Positions 1-5,300 of a stretch of DNA of 21,677 nt are shown here, piece after piece. The stretch spans positions 1 to 21,677 of IMG/VR virus record IMGVR_UViG_3300035701_000338. One strand, written 5' to 3'. Under the pieces are notes generated by a model that saw only the letters and a list, made by a program, of their open reading frames with translations, had not been told where the DNA came from and ran no database searches. The first letter of the stretch is position 1, and each line of letters opens with the position of its first letter. Source of the stretch: a virus. A program made the position numbers and the translations under genes.

Positions 1-2
1 AT

Positions 3-125
3 GCCGAATCGGAATTACTTCGTGCCAGAGGATGGCTCAAAAGCATTGAAGCCGAAGCCCAGCGGGGTAAGACAAAGAAGGTCTCTGAGGGATCTATCGA
101 TACCCGCACTCTCCTGAATGGCTAA
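3..125 (+). CDS. C-terminal end of an unidentified protein (5' truncated)
   Basis: An open frame enters from the left edge and stops at TAA 123-125, giving about 40 residues rich in charged amino acids with a helical look. Its stop overlaps the first possible ATG of the tusA-like gene by 8 bases, the tight packing seen elsewhere in this block, which is the main reason to believe it is coding. A different frame opens with ATG at base 1 but gives an Arg-rich peptide of low quality. Too little remains to assign a function. Confidence 0.5.
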   Translation, partial: AESELLRARGWLKSIEAEAQRGKTKKVSEGSIDTRTLLNG

Positions 126-363
126 TATGGCGAACAAAGCACTTCCGGTGGTGGATTGTAGAGGACTCATATGTCCCATGCCAATCATCCAAGTTCGCCT
201 CAGGTTGAACGTAATGAAGAAAGACGATGAATTGCTCATCTATGCCGATGACCCCACATTTGAGTCTGAATTTGGTCGTTTCTGCCAACTTGCCGATATT
301 TCGCTCATTTCTAAGCAAGAAGGTGGTGGATTTCAAAGCTACCACATCAGGGTTCTTGTATAA
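118..363 (+). CDS. tusA: TusA-family sulfur carrier protein
   Basis: This 81-residue protein matches the TusA/SirA/YeeD family in length and in its signature: an aspartate-centred strand (VDCRGL) followed by C19-P20-x-P22 at the start of the first helix. Cys19 is the persulfide-carrying residue in the family. Cellular TusA takes sulfur from a cysteine desulfurase and passes it on to 2-thiouridine synthesis in tRNA (Lys, Glu, Gln) or to other sulfur pathways. Whether the phage protein feeds tRNA thiolation or something else cannot be seen, as no TusBCDE or MnmA partner lies in the window. The start may be ATG 118 or ATG 127; neither has a clear Shine-Dalgarno (SD) sequence. It is followed by a promoter and the HD hydrolase gene. 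Confidence 0.87.
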   Translation: MANMANKALPVVDCRGLICPMPIIQVRLRLNVMKKDDELLIYADDPTFESEFGRFCQLADISLISKQEGGGFQSYHIRVLV

Positions 364-392
364 CCCAACAAAAACAACAACTTATATACCCC

Positions 393-421
393 TTGACTTC
401 TCAGATAGTTTGCGGTATACT
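393..421 (+). promoter_or_regulatory. sigma70-type promoter for the HD hydrolase gene
   Basis: TTGACT at 393-398 and TATACT at 416-421 are separated by 17 bases. The initiation point would fall near 428, followed by an AAGGAG ribosome site at 436-441 and the ATG at 448. The layout resembles the promoter at 2610-2638, including a shared CCTTGAC start and GGTATA before the -10 end. Confidence 0.78.
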
Positions 422-447
422 CATATTGTGAGAACAAGGAGAATACC

Positions 448-957
448 ATGAGAATCACCGAGAAAGCCAGAGTCTTCGCCACTGCCGCCCATGCTGCGGT
501 TGGGCAATTTCGAAAATATACTGGAGAGGCCTATATCCATCACCCAGCGATGGTCGCTGATATTGTCGCCAACGTGGGTGGAACAGATGAGATGATTGCT
601 GCCGCATTTCTCCATGACGTGCTGGAGGATACGAAGGTCACCGTTGATGTACTCCGCACTGAGTTTGGGGATGAGGTTGCCAATTTGGTTCTTTGGCTCA
701 CAAAAGTGGGAGAAGAGCATCACGGAAATCGAGCCGCTCGTAAGGCCCTGGATTGTGAGTATTTGGCGCTGGCTCCAGCCGAGGTTCACACGATCAAATT
801 GGCGGACTTGATTGCAAATACACCCAGCATCGTGGAGCATGATCCTAAGTTTGCGAAGGTCTATGTACCAGAGAAATTGGCTCTCTTGGAAGTTTTGACC
901 AAGGGGAATGTTGATTTGCGAAATCGTGCGTATGAACTTTGTTGGGAGGCATTATGA
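448..957 (+). CDS. MESH1-like small alarmone hydrolase (RelA/SpoT HD domain)
   Basis: The 169 residues are a stand-alone HD hydrolase of the RelA/SpoT type with no synthetase, TGS or ACT domain, the size of human MESH1. The manganese and catalytic residues are recognisable: H31/H32, H56-D57, E60-D61, and D120 with N124 in a KLADLIxNT motif. They sit close to the MESH1 positions. The expected activity is removal of the 3' pyrophosphate from (p)ppGpp, possibly also from (p)ppApp or NADPH. The gene has its own promoter and a good AAGGAG site, so it is probably well expressed early. A plausible role is to lower host alarmone or to neutralise toxic alarmone synthetases; that is inference. Its stop overlaps the next start as ATGA. 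Confidence 0.9.
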   Translation: MRITEKARVFATAAHAAVGQFRKYTGEAYIHHPAMVADIVANVGGTDEMIAAAFLHDVLEDTKVTVDVLRTEFGDEVANLVLWLTKVGEEHHGNRAARKALDCEYLALAPAEVHTIKLADLIANTPSIVEHDPKFAKVYVPEKLALLEVLTKGNVDLRNRAYELCWEAL

Positions 958-1196
958 TATATGTACTCTACTATTTCGTAGGGTGTCTGGCTCTCCTTGC
1001 CGCCTACATGTTTGGGGTTTGGGAAGAGCGCAAGTATGGGTCTGCTGCCGCACAAAAAGAACTTGACAAACAGGTGTCAGAGTATTATACTGAGAAAGAA
1101 GCCTGGGATGCAGTTGAATCTGCTGCGTTGGTCCTGGATCATGAACCGGCCAGCAAACGAATCAAGAATTATGGCCATTTGCGATTGGTGAAATAA
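954..1196 (+). CDS. small single-pass membrane protein, unknown
   Basis: From ATG 954 this gives 80 residues. An in-frame ATG at 939 exists, but 954 has GGGAGG just upstream and makes an ATGA overlap with the hydrolase stop. Residues 2-22 form one hydrophobic helix, followed by a charged, Glu/Lys-rich cytosolic-looking part (a possible coiled coil at about 28-60). No family recognised. The coding sequence contains a promoter-like pair at 1063-1091. Coupling to the HD hydrolase suggests co-expression, not necessarily related function. Confidence 0.72.
   Translation: MIYVLYYFVGCLALLAAYMFGVWEERKYGSAAAQKELDKQVSEYYTEKEAWDAVESAALVLDHEPASKRIKNYGHLRLVK
1063..1091 (+). promoter_or_regulatory. internal sigma70-type promoter
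   Basis: TTGACA at 1063-1068 and TATACT at 1086-1091 are spaced by 17 bases inside the preceding small membrane-protein gene. Initiation would fall near 1098 and serve the small genes from 1243 on. The perfect -35 box and ideal spacing make chance less likely, but the bases are also under coding constraint. Confidence 0.5.
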
Positions 1197-1242
1197 TGAA
1201 AAGCAGATACCAGACGAAGTGCACAGATTGGAGAAAATAAGT

Positions 1243-1398
1243 ATGCCAACATTTCAAGTGACCACCGCCACCGTGTTTCAGTTTGAAGCCCAGAATGCTG
1301 AACAGGCAAAGTGGTTAGTCCAAAATGGTGAGATGCCTTCAAATCACACCATGGAAGACGCCTATATCATTGCTGTGGAGAATGTGACCAGTGAATAA
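1243..1398 (+). CDS. 51-residue protein, unknown
   Basis: ATG 1243 follows a GGAG at about 10 bases and opens 51 codons to TAA 1396-1398. The product begins MPTFQVTTATVFQFEAQNAE and looks like a small beta-alpha fold; the segment around EAQNAEQAKWLV resembles small phage proteins that take a position-specific helix after two strands. No family assigned. The stop overlaps the GTG start of the next gene by 8 bases. Confidence 0.65.
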   Translation: MPTFQVTTATVFQFEAQNAEQAKWLVQNGEMPSNHTMEDAYIIAVENVTSE

Positions 1399-1651
1399 GT
1401 ATAAAACCATGGAAGACCACATTAAAGCAATCCGAGCGATGGCAAAAAAGAAAGGAGTGTCCGTTACCGTGGCTGCACAGAAGAGACCCAAGCCGACGCG
1501 GGGGCACCCCAGGCACGATGAACACCTGGAAGAAATTCCTCTGTTGGAACAGGGTGAGGATTTGGATAAGATCTACGTGAAATTTGCCGTGAATGATGCG
1601 GATGATATTGCGGACATTACCAGTGGCCGTATTGGAGTGGAGGAGGCTTAA
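1391..1651 (+). CDS. 86-residue basic/acidic small protein, unknown
   Basis: The GTG at 1391 is the likely start because a GGAG lies about 10 bases upstream; the alternative ATG 1409 has no ribosome site. The N-terminal half is strongly basic (Lys/Arg-rich through residue 45) and the C-terminal half acidic, a charge split seen in small nucleic-acid-binding phage proteins. The 12-mer ACCATGGAAGAC occurs at 1348 in the preceding gene and again at 1406 here. Function unknown. Confidence 0.65.
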   Translation: MNKYKTMEDHIKAIRAMAKKKGVSVTVAAQKRPKPTRGHPRHDEHLEEIPLLEQGEDLDKIYVKFAVNDADDIADITSGRIGVEEA

Positions 1652-1653
1652 TT

Positions 1654-2013
1654 ATGGAATACCTCATTAAAGTTGATGATGGAAACACTTTTTGCGGTAA
1701 TCTCATTCATTGGGGGGATTGTTTCTTCAGCTTCTCGGATGATGAGACCGATGAAGAAAAAATTGACGAAATAACACACTGGTGTGCAGCGCACTCGTAC
1801 AAACTCGAAATCAATGATAAGTTAGTGGTCTCCAGTATCGGGGTTGGGGATTGGGTTCGCGTATCAGGAGTTGGAATCGGTGAAATTGTGGCTGTGGATC
1901 TGACTCGTAGAGAAGACTATTATGAGATTTGCATGGTAGATCTAGACGGTGGGATGTGGACCGATTGGTATCCTGAGACATTTATTCGTGAAGTGCGGAA
2001 GTCGAATAAGTAG
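1654..2013 (+). CDS. 119-residue protein with a possible SH3/KOW-like C-terminal half
   Basis: A GGAGGAGG tract upstream supports the ATG at 1654. The N-terminal half (1-60) is acidic; residues 64-115 run as GVGDWVRVSGVGIGEIVAVD and continue with beta-strand character, the pattern of small SH3-like barrels in which a GDxVRV turn is followed by a GxGxIVxVD strand. This is a fold suggestion only. It is separated from the previous stop by two bases, so it is probably translated with it. Confidence 0.7.
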   Translation: MEYLIKVDDGNTFCGNLIHWGDCFFSFSDDETDEEKIDEITHWCAAHSYKLEINDKLVVSSIGVGDWVRVSGVGIGEIVAVDLTRREDYYEICMVDLDGGMWTDWYPETFIREVRKSNK

Positions 2014-2044
2014 TTAATGTGCTCAACGTGAAAGGAGTTATATT

Positions 2045-2242
2045 ATGGCATCGCAGATAGGAACGAAGGCGGTATTGGGATCGTGGCTGTCAACGAAGAA
2101 GGGGATGACTTACACCAAGTATTCCCATTTGCCGACCGATCAGAAGGTGGCAATTCAGAAGGAATACGCAGGACGAGGGAGGAAGGTCAATGAGCCTGGA
2201 CCAAGCGGTGTTGCACAAGAAGGAGCATCGACAACCGTTTAG
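2045..2242 (+). CDS. 65-residue basic protein, unknown
   Basis: A clean AAAGGAG site precedes ATG 2045. The product is short and basic with no recognisable domain, and its last third is low complexity (Gly, Pro, Ser). Its end overlaps the start of the Cys/His-rich gene at 2190 in a different frame. Confidence 0.55.
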   Translation: MASQIGTKAVLGSWLSTKKGMTYTKYSHLPTDQKVAIQKEYAGRGRKVNEPGPSGVAQEGASTTV

Positions 2243-2375
2243 GAAGTCGAAGAGCTTTGATCCAAGTTGCCGCAATCACGGGCGTTGCTCGTGGTGCGTG
2301 GGCAATAGAACTTATCATGACCAGAAGGCAGAATCATCTGCCGATGAACGAGAGGAACAGCATGACATCGAATAA
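2190..2375 (+). CDS. small Cys/His-rich protein (probable zinc knuckle)
   Basis: ATG 2190 follows GAGGAAGGT. The 61-residue product has a central C-x2-H-x2-C-x2-C cluster (CRNHGRCSWCVGNR) in a basic, hydrophilic background, consistent with binding one zinc. Small proteins with a C-NHG-C-WC-NR pattern are familiar from tailed phages, as far as I can recall, without a known function. It overlaps genes on both sides (2045-2242 and 2362-2607), which is unusual, but the motif makes it more credible than its neighbours' alternate frames. Confidence 0.6.
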   Translation: MSLDQAVLHKKEHRQPFRKSKSFDPSCRNHGRCSWCVGNRTYHDQKAESSADEREEQHDIE

Positions 2376-2607
2376 GGAACTGTTGGCCCCAAAGGAAATG
2401 ACTACGGGTGAAATAAAGAGTTTGGTTGATGAGTGGTTGGAGAAGGGTGGGAAAGTCACCCAGTGTGCTCCGAATGTGGCGCTGAATTTTCGGTCTCAGG
2501 GTGATGTGATACATCCACCCCGCCCACATCGGTTAGCGGTGGCCAAAGCCAAGTCAGCCAAAGCCGCTGAAGCGAAGGAAAAAAAGAAAAAGAAAAAGAA
2601 GAAGTAG
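2362..2607 (+). CDS. 81-residue protein with polylysine tail
   Basis: The frame is open from 2257, but the ATG at 2362 has AGAGGAA just upstream and starts the conserved-looking part. Residues 13-38 (EIKSLVDEWLEKGGKVTQCA and following) resemble a small helical domain seen in phage proteins of unknown role. The C-terminus is Ala/Lys-rich and ends in eight consecutive lysines. The tract is written with alternating AAA and AAG codons and contains A AAA AAG at 2580-2586, a dnaX-type slippery heptamer in the correct phase. Nucleic-acid binding through the tail is likely but not shown. Confidence 0.65.
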   Translation: MTSNKELLAPKEMTTGEIKSLVDEWLEKGGKVTQCAPNVALNFRSQGDVIHPPRPHRLAVAKAKSAKAAEAKEKKKKKKKK

Positions 2608-2609
2608 CC

Positions 2610-2638
2610 TTGACAAAGGTGCTGATTTGTGGTATAAT
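2610..2638 (+). promoter_or_regulatory. perfect consensus sigma70 promoter
   Basis: TTGACA at 2610-2615 and TATAAT at 2633-2638 with exactly 17 bases between them, overlapping nothing but the last bases after the preceding stop (2607). Initiation near 2645 gives a leader of about 17 bases with GAGGAGAG before the ATG at 2662. This is the strongest host-type promoter in the window. Confidence 0.9.
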
Positions 2639-2661
2639 CTTTGAAATCATGAGGAGAGTCT

Positions 2662-2973
2662 ATGCGCGGAAAGAATAAGAATCCCACCCAGGCAGAAAAA
2701 GTATTATTGGTGCTCCTGGATGGACGCCAAGTGTCCGCAGCCGAAATTAGCGGGACGCTTGGTACTGAAATCGAACTCTATAGACTGTCTTCATATTTGT
2801 GGCAGTTGGAACAGATTGGAGCAAAGATCGCACGTATCAAGGTGCATCGTAATATTGCTGCCTACCAATTGTTGAATGCTGAGGAAATGACTAAATATGC
2901 CAGGGCCCGTGGATTGCTGCCGCCCGATGCGATTGTTCTAAGTGCCAGTGATTTTGCTGTCTCGGCTGGATAA
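2662..2973 (+). CDS. winged-helix DNA-binding protein
   Basis: The 103-residue product has the helix-turn-helix then wing pattern: a first helix around TQAEKVLLVLLDG, a turn QVSAAEISGTLGT, a recognition-type helix YRLSSYLWQLEQIG, and a basic two-strand wing (AKIARIKVHRNIAAYQLL). It resembles small phage or MarR-like wHTH regulators rather than a T4 protein that I can name. It is the first gene behind the consensus promoter, so it is probably an early regulator. A 234-base noncoding stretch follows. Confidence 0.72.
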   Translation: MRGKNKNPTQAEKVLLVLLDGRQVSAAEISGTLGTEIELYRLSSYLWQLEQIGAKIARIKVHRNIAAYQLLNAEEMTKYARARGLLPPDAIVLSASDFAVSAG

Positions 2974-2986
2974 TGGTCCGAAAGAG

Positions 2987-3068
2987 TTTGATAGCAACCA
3001 AGCATAGTGCCGCTAACGCTACGGCGGAAGCGTTTCGGGGCAGTGCCGATTTTGGCACATCTATCAAA
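2987..3068 (+). ncRNA. candidate structured RNA element 1
   Basis: TTTGATAG at 2987-2994 pairs perfectly with CTATCAAA at 3061-3068, closing a region that holds two hairpins: AACGCT (3015-3020) with AGCGTT (3029-3034), loop of 8; and GTGCC (3043-3047) with GGCAC (3054-3058), loop of 6. GTGCC also occurs at 3007-3011, so an alternative pairing with 3054-3058 is possible. It has an 82-base cloverleaf-like outline but no TTCRA arm or other tRNA sequence features. Function unknown. Confidence 0.45.
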
Positions 3069-3087
3069 TAGTCGTCGGCCAGGTGGA

Positions 3088-3192
3088 GTCTTGTGGGGAA
3101 GTCATATTATAGTAGATTTATATGGTAATAGAATAGATAGTCAGTAATTTATCTCGGTAGATTTTGTTGTTTACTGACTTCACCCACAAGAC
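3088..3192 (+). promoter_or_regulatory. candidate leader RNA switch ahead of the WGR gene
   Basis: The 17 bases at 3088-3104 pair with 3175-3192 with a single bulged A (3182). Inside, AGTCAGTAA (3139-3147) pairs perfectly with TTACTGACT (3171-3179). Both helices claim bases 3175-3179, so they compete or meet by branch migration. The element ends about 15 bases before the first WGR-gene start codon, which itself has no strong ribosome site. It could be an attenuator, a translation control element or an independent RNA; I do not recognise a known riboswitch class. Confidence 0.45.
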
Positions 3193-3207
3193 CGTCCATC
3201 TTTATGA

Positions 3208-3558
3208 ATGGGAACGAATATGAGCACACTAAGCGAAACTCTTGAGCGGTGCCTGAGACAAATACAAAAGCCCACAGGGACTGCAAAGGTCACTGCAAAG
3301 GTCACTGCATGTCAGCCTTTGATGGTTCAATCCAAATCCCTATACTTCAAAGAGGGAACGTCCGATAAGGAATATCATATTCAAATCACCCAGGTGCATC
3401 CAGCACTGTCTGAATATCTCGTGAATTTTCAATATGGTCGGCGCGGGAATACACTCAAGAGCGGATCAAAAACAGAAGCACCTGTGACTCTGGCAGAGGC
3501 TGAGGACATTTACGATCTCGTTGTGCGCGAGAAAATAGCAAAAGGATATCGGGGGTAA
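3208..3558 (+). CDS. single-domain WGR protein
   Basis: Residues about 35-116 form a complete WGR domain: LYFKEG-SDKEYHIQI, then YLVNFQYGRRGNTLKSGSKT with YGRRG in place of WGR, and a closing helix EAEDIYDLVVREKIAKGY. In cellular proteins the domain binds nucleic acids and occurs in PARPs and MolR-like proteins; here it stands alone. The first 30 residues contain a tandem 12-base duplication (3280-3303) coding for a repeated TAKV. Start at ATG 3208 or ATG 3220; the SD is weak (GGGAAC before 3220). It lies 2 bases before the phosphoesterase gene. Confidence 0.85.
   Translation: MGTNMSTLSETLERCLRQIQKPTGTAKVTAKVTACQPLMVQSKSLYFKEGTSDKEYHIQITQVHPALSEYLVNFQYGRRGNTLKSGSKTEAPVTLAEAEDIYDLVVREKIAKGYRG
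3280..3303 (+). repeat. tandem 12-base duplication within the WGR gene
   Basis: ACTGCAAAGGTC occurs twice head to tail (3280-3291, 3292-3303), followed by a partial third copy ACTGCA. In frame it repeats Thr-Ala-Lys-Val in the linker before the WGR domain, suggesting a recent slippage event in an unconstrained segment. Confidence 0.85.
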
Positions 3559-3560
3559 TC

Positions 3561-4214
3561 GTGCGTATAGTAGCGTTTTCAGACACACATGGCTATCACA
3601 AGAAATTGACGATTCCCGATGGGGATATGTTGATCTGTGCTGGCGATTTCAGTATGCGAGCGAAGATGCACAACGTGACTGAATTTGCAAGATGGTTCAA
3701 GGCACAGCCACACCAATATAAGATTATCGTTCCTGGGAATCATGATATGTTCTGTGAAGGAAACATCTCCTGGTGTCGGACAGAGTTTGAGCCTGCTGTA
3801 TTGCTGAATCACGAAGAAAAGGAAGTGGCTGGGTATCGTGTCTTTGGTTCGCCCTATTCCAGTGCCATTCACGATCCTTCCGATTGGTCCTTTGACTATC
3901 CTCCAGGTGGCCGTAAGTCAAAAGAATTGTGGGACTTCATTCCCAGTGGTATTGACATTTTGATTACTCATGGACCCCCAAAAGGCATCCTCGATCTTGT
4001 GAGATTTCCAGCATACGGTGAAGATCCTCATGTTGGTGATGCGAATCTCTTGGAGAACGTGAAGCGAGTCCTACCACGAATCCATCTGTTTGGACATATC
4101 CATGAGGGATCTGGATCGTACACAGCCGATACCTGGACCACGAAGTTTTACAATACTTGCATTTGTGACGTGCGATACGATCCCACAAATCCAGTGACCG
4201 TGATTGATTTTTAA
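3561..4214 (+). CDS. calcineurin-like metallophosphoesterase
   Basis: The GTG at 3561, with GGGGG just upstream, starts a 217-residue protein with the full metallophosphoesterase metal set: D8 and H10 (DTH), D29 (GDF), N60-H61-D62 (GNHD), H137 (THGPP) and H179/H181 (GHIHE). The THGPP and GHIHE spacing is like the MPPED/UPF0046 branch, whose members are nucleotide or cyclic-nucleotide phosphodiesterases, not the lambda-type protein phosphatase. The substrate cannot be read from the sequence. Close packing behind the WGR gene suggests a shared transcript. A role in degrading nucleotide signals or processing DNA ends is possible but unproven. Confidence 0.9.
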   Translation: MRIVAFSDTHGYHKKLTIPDGDMLICAGDFSMRAKMHNVTEFARWFKAQPHQYKIIVPGNHDMFCEGNISWCRTEFEPAVLLNHEEKEVAGYRVFGSPYSSAIHDPSDWSFDYPPGGRKSKELWDFIPSGIDILITHGPPKGILDLVRFPAYGEDPHVGDANLLENVKRVLPRIHLFGHIHEGSGSYTADTWTTKFYNTCICDVRYDPTNPVTVIDF

Positions 4215-4226
4215 TAAAGGAGACTT

Positions 4227-4373
4227 ATGCCCCAATACCTCGTACAGAATTCAGAAACAAAGGTCGTGAGTGAATTACCTCTCATGACGTGGAATGATTT
4301 TCAGAAGTTTCTCAGTGAGAATCCTACGTATACCCCAGCACTGACCAAACCTGCATATGTGAAAGTCAACTAA
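4227..4373 (+). CDS. 48-residue FmdB-like small protein (short paralogue)
   Basis: ATG 4227 follows AAGGAGA and opens 48 codons. The product begins MPQYLVQNSETK and continues with a helix around WNDFQKFLSENPTY. Its layout matches the N-terminal half of the next gene (MPxY..., T-x-E, L-x-x-L/F-L-x-x-NP/DPxY), so the two look like tandem paralogues. It lacks the second half (the GDPVxLG segment) and the zinc cysteines of true FmdB proteins. Function unknown. Confidence 0.65.
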   Translation: MPQYLVQNSETKVVSELPLMTWNDFQKFLSENPTYTPALTKPAYVKVN

Positions 4374-4375
4374 CC

Positions 4376-4636
4376 ATGCCAAACTACGATATCAAGTATA
4401 AACCAACGGGCGAAATCACCGAACGCACCTTGACAATTGCCGCTTTGGAAGAATTACTCAAAGATCCTAATTATGAGGTGGCCTTTCTTACTATGAATAT
4501 TGGAGATCCTGTAGTCCTGGGGTTTCATCGTCCTCCCAGTGACTTCGACAACTACGTTTTGGCTCCTATTGAAAAAAGATATAACGATGGCAAAAGGCGC
4601 GAAACGAGATTCGGGCGAAAAAGCCAAAATGTTTGA
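4376..4636 (+). CDS. FmdB-like small phage protein
   Basis: This 86-residue protein follows the previous stop by two bases. It has the outline of a small protein family widespread in T4-like phages: MPNYDIKYKPTGE, a helix ALEELLKDPNYEV, then IGDPVVLGFHRPPSDFDNYV. These phage proteins resemble the FmdB zinc-ribbon N-terminus without its cysteines, and their role is not established as far as I know. Its last 50 bases overlap the start of the nuclease gene in another frame. The start has no strong SD, so it is probably translated by coupling with the upstream paralogue. Confidence 0.7.
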   Translation: MPNYDIKYKPTGEITERTLTIAALEELLKDPNYEVAFLTMNIGDPVVLGFHRPPSDFDNYVLAPIEKRYNDGKRRETRFGRKSQNV

Positions 4637-5300
4637 ACACGTCACTATCCCAGGGCTGAAATTCGAACTGCCAGCCTTCACCACTTCAGATGGACGGTGG
4701 TACAAGACACCGGAAGGAAAACGATACCCATCCGCCTCGACGATTTCAGGCCTCTTGAACCGAGACGTAATTGCCAAGTGGCGAGCGAGAGTGGGGGCTG
4801 AGGAAGCAGACCGAAAGACCAAGCGTGGGGCAGATCGCGGCACGTATATCCACTTACTGTGTGAAAAATACCTCCTCAACACTATGACATTGCGAGAGAA
4901 TTTGGGCATGATGCCCACCATGAAGGAACTCTACCTTCAACTCAAAAAAGAATTTGACAAACACATCACGAAGGTGTATGCTGTAGAACAGGCTCTATAT
5001 TCAGACCGACTGCGGATTGCAGGGCGCACGGATGCGGTGGTTGTGTGGGATGGTGAGATCGTCATCCTCGATGTGAAGACTTCGGGCTATATTAAGCCGG
5101 TGGAGTGGATCACCAACTACTTTGTCCAGACCGCCTCGTATGCAGAAATGTTCGAAGAACGCACCGGCATTCCCATCAAGAAGGTAGTGATTGCGACTGC
5201 GGTAGAAGATACGGGATTTCCATCGGTTCATGTGAGGGACAAAGAGGAATATCTACCGATCCTCGATAAGTGTCTTGCGGAATACTACAAGGAGGCATAA
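4587..5300 (+). CDS. RecB/Cas4-type PD-(D/E)XK nuclease
   Basis: The frame is open from 4539, but the first 16 residues are unlike the family and ATG 4587 is the likely start (237 residues). The core is clear: YPSASTISG near the N-terminus, RGTYIHLLCEKYL with H89, AGRTDAVVVWDG with D149, ILDVKTS with D162 and K164, and Q181-x3-Y185. These are the ordered motifs of RecB-family exonucleases. T4-like marine and jumbo phages often carry this gene as an exonuclease; a role in recombination or DNA degradation is expected. The stop TAA shares a base with the next ATG (TAATG). Confidence 0.85.
   Translation: MAKGAKRDSGEKAKMFEHVTIPGLKFELPAFTTSDGRWYKTPEGKRYPSASTISGLLNRDVIAKWRARVGAEEADRKTKRGADRGTYIHLLCEKYLLNTMTLRENLGMMPTMKELYLQLKKEFDKHITKVYAVEQALYSDRLRIAGRTDAVVVWDGEIVILDVKTSGYIKPVEWITNYFVQTASYAEMFEERTGIPIKKVVIATAVEDTGFPSVHVRDKEEYLPILDKCLAEYYKEA

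Larger units (their letters stand above)
2974..3207 (+). other. noncoding stretch with two predicted RNA structures
   Basis: No convincing gene lies here. Two structured parts are visible by eye and are listed separately (2987-3068 and 3088-3192). Read-through from the promoter at 2610 would transcribe it as the leader of the WGR gene. No independent promoter and no U-tract terminator were found. Confidence 0.6.

Noticed and set aside
421-840. A 139-codon minus-strand frame opposite the alarmone hydrolase
   Set aside because: The plus-strand gene has a promoter, ribosome site and full catalytic motifs; the minus frame shows none of these.
118-957. Assigning a host from the TusA and alarmone hydrolase genes
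   Set aside because: Both families are spread over many bacterial phyla, and residue patterns visible by eye do not distinguish a source.
1397-1409. TATAAAAC before ATG 1409 as a late promoter
   Set aside because: It lacks the final TA of TATAAATA and lies in an early accessory region inside a gene; GTG 1391 is the better start.
2987-3068. A tRNA gene
   Set aside because: The outline is cloverleaf-like, but there is no T-arm TTCRA, no D-arm GG and no plausible anticodon stem in the right place.
4953-4981. TTGACA with TATGCT 17 bases downstream in the nuclease gene
   Set aside because: The -10 box matches only 4 of 6 positions and the bases are coding; support is too weak to list as a promoter.
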